Below, in pieces: positions 59,871 to 64,000 of a stretch of DNA of 64,000 bases (positions are counted from its first letter, which is position 1; each line of letters opens with the position of its first letter). The stretch is from JABACD01 sp047639675 (GTDB taxonomy: Bacteria > Planctomycetota > UBA1135 > GCA-002686595): the NCBI GenBank assembly GCA_047639675.1, contig JBLIOI010000010.1, forward strand, positions 3,137 through 67,136, written 5' to 3'. The notes under the pieces are model-generated. The model was not told the origin of the DNA, ran no database searches, and saw only the letters and a program-made list of their open reading frames with translations. Both the position numbers and the translations under genes were made by a program.

Positions 59871-60526
59871 TAGCGCGGTTTCCCAGCTTCCGGTGGACTT
59901 CCCTGAATCCGAGCTATGGCATTCAACGCGGACTCTCGCAAGTCTTCATCACTCGCCTTGCTCGCCCTTCGCAAAGCAGGCAAGGCGCTGCGCGCCCCCG
60001 GACCCATTCGCCCGAGCAGGTAAGCTGCGAAGTTTCGAATCCTCGTATCGATGCTCTCATCCAAGAGAGAGGTGATCGCCGGCAAAGCTGCGGGCCCTAT
60101 CGCCAATAAGACGTCACCCAAATCCCCGGCTAGTTCCTTGCCAGGTCCAGCCAAGCACTGCGCGATCCCTTCACATGCCACCGGACCGGCAGCAACGAGT
60201 GCATTCTTGATAGCTCCCCGCCGATCAGAGCTCATCAGTTCATTCAGCACCAAGTTCAGAAGCAGGACGTCCACGTGGTATCGACCGACGATGAACAGGA
60301 CCTCTGCCGCCTGTGGTTCAAGGCCAACGTCGGATCGATCAATCGTCTCGAGCAGAATGGGTACGGCCGCACGAGCTCCCTCCGGATCGCTGAGGCCAAG
60401 GCCAATCGCTGCCATCCCGCGCACGAAGGCGTCGCCACTCTGGAGCTCTGATTCCCATCGCGCACTGGACTTGGCGCAGCCGCCGCATAGGAGCAGCAGG
60501 ATAAGGGCGACGGCTTGAAGGCGCAT
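59870..60526 (-). CDS. HEAT-repeat lipoprotein
   Basis: The 218-aa protein begins with a lipoprotein signal (AVALILLLLCGGC, lipobox CGG-C). The rest is a series of helical HEAT-like repeats (VRGMAAIGLGLSDPEGARAAV, RRGAIKNALVAAGPVACEGI, GDVLLAIGPAALPAITSLLD, IRNFAAYLLGRMGPGARSAL, LRESALNAIARIQGS). HEAT repeats make an extended protein-binding surface, here on a membrane. It is coupled to the SGNH-domain membrane protein by a TAATG overlap. The partner is unknown. Confidence 0.82.
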   Translation of the reverse strand: MRLQAVALILLLLCGGCAKSSARWESELQSGDAFVRGMAAIGLGLSDPEGARAAVPILLETIDRSDVGLEPQAAEVLFIVGRYHVDVLLLNLVLNELMSSDRRGAIKNALVAAGPVACEGIAQCLAGPGKELAGDLGDVLLAIGPAALPAITSLLDESIDTRIRNFAAYLLGRMGPGARSALPALRRASKASDEDLRESALNAIARIQGSPPEAGKPR

Positions 60527-60940
60527 GGCGCCAAGGGTACGGGGCTAGCGAGGGAGAGTCGTCCATCTGCCAGACTTTCTCAGCAGGTTCGTGCCAGGTG
60601 GAGTGGGTAAGGCAGGCTCCCTATTCTTGTGCGCGGATACCGGGATACGGAGTCGGGATCAAATCCAATGCCTATCCCAAGCGCGTGAGTAGCTCGGCAG
60701 CCGTCAACTGCCGAGCGCCCGGGTCCGGCCCGCGCGCCTGCCCAAGCCGAGTTTGAGTTCGAGGGGTGTTGATTAGAGCGGAGAACGCGAGTGCGCTGGG
60801 GCCCGCGGTGGGGGTTGTAACTGGCCCCGCACATGGCGTCGAAGTGAGGTCGATTCAGAGCGCGTTCCGTTCCGATAGAGGCGAAGTGCCGTGCCCGCGA
60901 GGGAGGAGTCGGGGCAAGGCGGGGCTCGCGGGCCCAGTGG
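60527..60940. other. Intergenic region with one arm of a direct repeat
   Basis: I see no gene in these 414 bp. The stretch contains the first copy (60644-60679) of a 36-bp direct repeat whose second copy lies at 63274-63309. The rest is GC-rich and repetitive in composition, probably mobile-element debris linked to the transposase fragment that follows. Confidence 0.5.
60644..60679 (+). repeat. 36-bp direct repeat, copy 1
   Basis: This copy starts GATACGGAGTCGGGATC and ends CCTATCCCA. It matches copy 2 (63274-63309) in 33 of 36 positions, with differences at positions 6, 16 and 26. The two copies bracket the transposase relics and the GC-rich MBL gene. Confidence 0.75.
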
Positions 60941-61612
60941 ATGGGTATGGGGATTGGTGTAGGTCCTTTGGAGCGCTTATCCTCCAAGCAGCTCATCGCG
61001 GCGAAGTGGACCTACCCCGCAAAGAAGCGCGTCGGCCGACCAGAACTGATGAAGTCGATCAAGACACTGATCGTGACAATGGTCACGGACAATCCCGGCT
61101 GGGGCCGGTGCCGGATCCAGGGCGAACTCAAGAAGGTCGGCCACGAGGTCTGCGCGTCAACTGTCACCAGCGTGCTCAAAGAGAACGGGATCCCATCCGC
61201 GCCGCAACGCCCCTCCTCCTGGCGTTCATTCACTCAAGCCCACTGGGGCCAGGTCGTAGCCACCGACTTCTTCTCCGTAGAGGTTTGGACTTCACAAAGC
61301 CTCAATAGCTACTACACCCTGTTCTTCATCGACCTCAAGACGAGAGCCATCGAGATCGCGGCAATCACGACAGCTCCAAACGAAGCAGTCATGGCCCAAG
61401 TCGCCCGCAATCTGAGCGACCCGGTCAACGGCTTATTGCGCAACGCCACACTGCTAATGTGCGACCGCGACACGAAGTACACGGCCGCGTTCAAGAAGAC
61501 CTTGAAGAACGCCGGAACGAAGACCGCTCTCACCCCGTACCGCGCACCCAACTGCAACACCTACGCGGAACGCTTCGTGCGCCAGTTAGTCCACGTTTCT
61601 ATTTGTGGATAG
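60941..61612 (+). pseudogene. Truncated rve-type transposase (integrase core)
   Basis: The frame encodes an integrase-core transposase: ENPGWGRCRIQGELKK-like sequence (TDNPGWGRCRIQGELKKVGH), VVATDFFSVEVW (first catalytic Asp), MCDRDTKYTAAF (second Asp) and NTYAERFVR (catalytic Glu). These are the DDE residues of the IS3/IS481-like group. The usual N-terminal part is shortened (start at MGMGIGVG, repetitive composition) and the C-terminal part after ERFVR is replaced by QLVHVSICG. The gene is therefore truncated at its end, and perhaps at its start, and is probably inactive. Confidence 0.7.
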
Positions 61613-61671
61613 GACGGGCCGCGGAACAGTATTTTCAATTACGCCGACCGCATCGCTCGGTAGCCCGGGCA

Positions 61672-61735
61672 TGAACTCAAGAGTCTATCCCAAGGATAAG
61701 ACCAAGTACCGAGTCACCAACTGGCGCCTTGCGGA
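61672..61735 (+). pseudogene. Fragment of an IS5-type transposase start
   Basis: From ATG 61672 the frame reads MNSRVYPKDKTKYRVTNW, matching the start of the intact transposase at 1313 (MNSRIHPKYKTRYRTTNW) in 13 of 18 positions. The similarity then ends and the frame becomes unrelated. It is a relic of another IS5-type element. Confidence 0.6.
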
Positions 61736-61823
61736 ATCGGGATGGCTGCGATTGGGCCAACATTCAGCCCCCTCAATCACTGCAGGTACATCGCGCAGCA
61801 CGAGTTACTGGTCCGCTGGGCAT

Positions 61824-63212
61824 TTACACCCTACGGGCGGGGACTCCGGGAAGCCCGGACACCGATCGGCGTAGCCAGTTCAAGACATGACCGTCCGAGC
61901 CCGGCAAGCCGTTCGCGATGTAGTGGAGAAGCAGGTCTTCGAGATCGACGGTGCGTGCTTCGAGTCCGCGGGCGGTTAGCACGGGCTCGACGGCTGAGAT
62001 CGCGCGGCGCAGACACGGTCGAGCTCGAAACCAGCTCGTGCGTCCGAGAGTGAGCTCTACGAGCGTCGAGCCGGCGATCCGGAGACGCACGGTCGGGTCG
62101 ATAGCCGTCGTGTAGGTGACAGGCGTCGCGCCGAAGTTGATCGAGAAGCTGAGCGGCTCTCCCGGGAGCACGACGTCGACACGGTAGCTTACATAGAGCT
62201 CGTGGTAGCGCGTAACCAGCTCGTCCCCCGACGCCAGGGCGCGATCGACGAACTGCCGCAGCCCCTGCTCCAACAGTCCACTCGCCAGCTCGGCGATCGC
62301 CTCGCGTCCGTAGCCGGCGGGGTCTTCGTCGGTCAGTTCAGGGACACCCGCGGTGGGGTCGTATGCGATGCGCCAGCGATCGCTCTCGAGGGTCCGAACG
62401 AAGGGGGACGAAGCTCGTTCAACTTTGAGCGGCTCGGGGGTACGCTGCTCGACGATCACGGCGTCCCCCGGTTCGAGGAGCGCGCACTTCACCTCCGGGC
62501 GGAGCCGAGCGAGGTCGGCAGCAAAACGCTCCGGAGAGACTGGAAAGAGATGCGGGTTGAGCCAAGCGTGCGGTCTGGCAAAGCGAAAGCCTGCCGAGGC
62601 AGGGACCACACAGCGGGCCCCGACGGTGAGGGCGCAACCCAGGTTCGCGGCGTGGCTCGCACCCAGGTCATGGCGGCGGCTCTCGAAGAAACCGAAGTGC
62701 TGGCTCGCGTACATCGCCAGGTGCAGGTCCGGTGTGGGACGCTCTCCGGCGAGCTGCTTCAGGGTGGCGGGCGTCAGCAGCGAGTCGACCTGGTTCAGCG
62801 CCGAGGCCTCTCCGTCGGAGACCAAGAGCGCGTATTCGAGCACCTGAGGATTGGCGCTCGGCAGGGGCAGAAGCTCCAGGTCCCCGAGACGCACCGCCTC
62901 GAAGGGCGCCAGCGGCCGCACGTCCTCGAACCCCAGCAGCTTGAGGGCCGTGAGGACGAAGGGATCGGCGGGACAGAAGACCGGCAGCGATCGGCTCAAA
63001 ACCGCGAGGCTCGGAAGGTCGAGGTGGTCGAGATGCCGGTGCGAGATGAACAGTGCGTGAAGTTCGGGGAGCTCGTCGATGTCGACGACACGGCGTGGAC
63101 AGGAGACAACCGTGCCCTCCTCGAAGGGATCGAAGAAGACCGGGTCTGTCAGGAGGTTGCCTGCGGCCGTTTCGAAGAGCCAAGTCGCATGGCCGATTAG
63201 CGTGGTTCGCAT
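61824..63212 (-). CDS. Metallo-beta-lactamase-fold hydrolase
   Basis: The 462-aa protein has the MBL-fold pattern: TLIGHATWLFETAAGNLLTDPVF at the start, the metal motif SHRHLDHLD, DLELLPLPSANPQVLEYALLVS and HDLGASHAANLG with later His candidates (RPHAWLN). The N-terminal half resembles UlaG/RomA-type MBL hydrolases. The C-terminal half (about 280-462) has no recognised fold, and its last 25 residues (GSDGHVLNWLRRSVSGLPGV) may be an artefact of rearrangement. The gene has much higher GC at third positions than its neighbours and is surrounded by transposase relics, suggesting horizontal acquisition. The substrate is unknown. Confidence 0.72.
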   Translation of the reverse strand: MRTTLIGHATWLFETAAGNLLTDPVFFDPFEEGTVVSCPRRVVDIDELPELHALFISHRHLDHLDLPSLAVLSRSLPVFCPADPFVLTALKLLGFEDVRPLAPFEAVRLGDLELLPLPSANPQVLEYALLVSDGEASALNQVDSLLTPATLKQLAGERPTPDLHLAMYASQHFGFFESRRHDLGASHAANLGCALTVGARCVVPASAGFRFARPHAWLNPHLFPVSPERFAADLARLRPEVKCALLEPGDAVIVEQRTPEPLKVERASSPFVRTLESDRWRIAYDPTAGVPELTDEDPAGYGREAIAELASGLLEQGLRQFVDRALASGDELVTRYHELYVSYRVDVVLPGEPLSFSINFGATPVTYTTAIDPTVRLRIAGSTLVELTLGRTSWFRARPCLRRAISAVEPVLTARGLEARTVDLEDLLLHYIANGLPGSDGHVLNWLRRSVSGLPGVPARRV

Positions 63213-63273
63213 GCTCCTATCTTAGGGATTCAAAGGTGCTGCCTTGGTGCTTCATCCAACAGTTGTTGGTCAA

Positions 63274-63309
63274 GATACCGAGTCGGGACCAAATCCAACG
63301 CCTATCCCA
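63274..63309 (+). repeat. 36-bp direct repeat, copy 2
   Basis: This copy starts GATACCGAGTCGGGACC and ends CCTATCCCA, abutting the first 13-bp repeat unit at 63310. It matches copy 1 at 60644-60679 with three differences. Confidence 0.75.
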
Positions 63310-63414
63310 CAATACAGAGCCAAAACAATACAGAGCCAGGCACCTTGTTGTTGAGGATCAACAACAAGGTGCCTGGCTCTGTATTGTGTGGCTCTGTATT
63401 GTGGCTCTGTATTG
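63310..63414. repeat. 13-bp repeat cluster 1 with a 29-bp palindrome
   Basis: Five copies of CAATACAGAGCCA or its complement are clustered: forward at 63310 and 63326, inverted at 63374, 63389 and 63402. The central two lie in a perfect inverted repeat with 29-bp arms (63326-63354 and 63358-63386) and a 3-base loop; the arms carry the 13-bp unit followed by GGCACCTTGTTGTTGA. The structure would fold into a very long stable hairpin. It is similar in style to REP-type elements, but I do not recognise it as a named family. Confidence 0.75.
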
Positions 63415-63786
63415 CTTGAACACGGGGGGCTCGGGGGCTACTTTGACGGCTTCAGGGTTGTCTATTCAATCGAACGACACCTTCCAGCTCGACGTCGCGG
63501 GCGTACCCGGCAACAAGCCTGGCCTGTCCTGCGCGGTGACAATCAAATCGCTAACCCCGCTGGCGACGGCATCCTGTGCACCGCCGGTGGTAGCCTGCGT
63601 TCGCACTTGCAGATCACAAGCGGTGGCTCCACGACCTACACGGACTTCAACGGAATGCCCTTCGGTTCCGTTGCCAACATGGGTGCGGCAACCAATTTTC
63701 AGTTCTGGTACAGAGACCCGGCGAACACCTGCTCAGGCGCGGGTTTCAACTTCTCGAATGCCTGGACGGTTACGTGGCTTCCGTAG
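63415..63786 (+). pseudogene. Frameshifted relic of the planctomycete C-terminal domain
   Basis: The plus strand encodes the recurrent C-terminal domain from LNTGGSGATLTASG, DTFQLDVAGVPGNKPGL in one frame and then VLRGDNQIANPAGDGILC, SHLQITSGGSTTYTDF, NGMPFGSVANMGA, FQFWYRD and a final TWLP in another. A single missing base at about 63525 accounts for the change of frame. The domain start is cut off by the preceding repeat cluster (63310-63414), which replaces the N-terminal gene. It is a decayed copy lying between the two repeat clusters. Confidence 0.7.
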
Positions 63787-63912
63787 GTCGCAATGAGGAT
63801 GTGGCGCTCTTCCCGCTGGAGCGGCCTTTGATTGAAGGTCGAGTAGTACGGGCGTCACGTTCCCCGTCGCGGGTCAGTCGACGCTCAACCAAAAGAGCGC
63901 CAAATCGATGAG

Positions 63913-64000
63913 CAATACAGAGCCAGCAATACAGAGCCACAATACAGAGCCACAATACAGAGCCACAATACAGAGCCAGGCACCATGTTGTTGAGGAGAA
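63913..64000 (+). repeat. 13-bp repeat cluster 2 (continues past the window)
   Basis: Five tandem copies of CAATACAGAGCCA begin at 63913, 63927, 63940, 63953 and 63966. The last is followed by GGCACCATGTTGTTGAGGAGAA, which matches the tail of the palindrome arm in cluster 1 apart from one base. By analogy a mirror arm may lie just outside the window. Confidence 0.72.

Noticed and set aside
62202..63200. Long plus-strand open frame of about 330 codons antisense to the MBL gene
   Set aside because: It is a shadow frame caused by high GC; the minus-strand frame has the MBL motifs.
63913..63978. Tandem repeats resembling a CRISPR array
   Set aside because: The units are only 13 bp and abut or nearly abut, with no unique spacers, so it is not a CRISPR array.
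1..64000. tRNA or rRNA genes
   Set aside because: I saw no cloverleaf-like or rRNA-conserved sequence.

Overview
The window looks like a chromosomal segment of a planctomycete or close PVC relative, possibly marine (inference from gene content; no rRNA or other marker gene is present). The pointers are secreted proteins ending in a Cys-rich, 'NKPG'-containing C-terminal domain, a TPR lipoprotein beside an FG-GAP/UnbV protein, a multihaem cytochrome c next to a ThuA/DUF1080 protein, abundant polysaccharide genes, and few Shine-Dalgarno sequences. It is an accessory-rich region with many decayed genes.

Layout. 0-2.3 kb: a transposase fragment, fliJ, a truncated membrane protein and a complete-looking IS5-type element; probably the scar of a broken flagellar operon. 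2.4-14.6 kb (minus strand): TetR regulator, outer-membrane factor, adaptor and RND pump, all joined by 4-nt ATGA overlaps, then a five-haem cytochrome c coupled by GTGA to a ~1120-aa sorbosone-dehydrogenase-like/ThuA/DUF1080 protein. A double palindrome precedes tetR. 14.7-16.9 kb (plus): ECF sigma factor, overlapping single-span putative anti-sigma factor, and an exported secretin-like protein.

16.9-24.5 kb: glycan genes: a broken FkbM methyltransferase, gmd and fcl (GDP-L-fucose), a glycosyltransferase, a methyltransferase, and a 935-aa GT2-sulfotransferase-GT2 protein. 24.7-31.4 kb: a secreted PHP-type protein, a secreted protein of the C-terminal-domain family, an outer-membrane protein, a PAP2-like membrane protein and an aspartate-type aminotransferase. 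31.7-41.9 kb: a large anchored protein of unknown function, an exported thioredoxin-like protein, a FloT/NfeD pair with a clear terminator, the TPR + UnbV pair, and another secreted protein.

42.2-49.6 kb: a CDP-sugar locus made of two convergent operons (rfbF, CmcI-like and NeuD-like on plus; rfbG, rfbC-like epimerase, C-methyltransferase, DegT aminotransferase and GT2 on minus), which together could make a branched or amino 6-deoxyhexose. 50.1-60.5 kb: a secreted beta-helix protein, a small coiled-coil gene with a strong terminator, an S41 peptidase, a methyltransferase, an LPS-kinase-like gene broken by an in-frame TGA, a double GNAT, an SGNH membrane protein and a HEAT-repeat lipoprotein. 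60.6-64 kb: transposase relics and a GC-rich metallo-beta-lactamase-fold gene bracketed by a 36-bp direct repeat, followed by two clusters of a 13-bp repeat (CAATACAGAGCCA) around a frameshifted relic of the secreted C-terminal domain.

The most interesting items are the coupled pump-cytochrome-ThuA operon, the GT2-sulfotransferase-GT2 fusion, the sigma/anti-sigma/secretin-like unit, the C-terminal domain family with live and decaying copies, the bracketed GC-rich island, and the unusual 13-bp repeat clusters.
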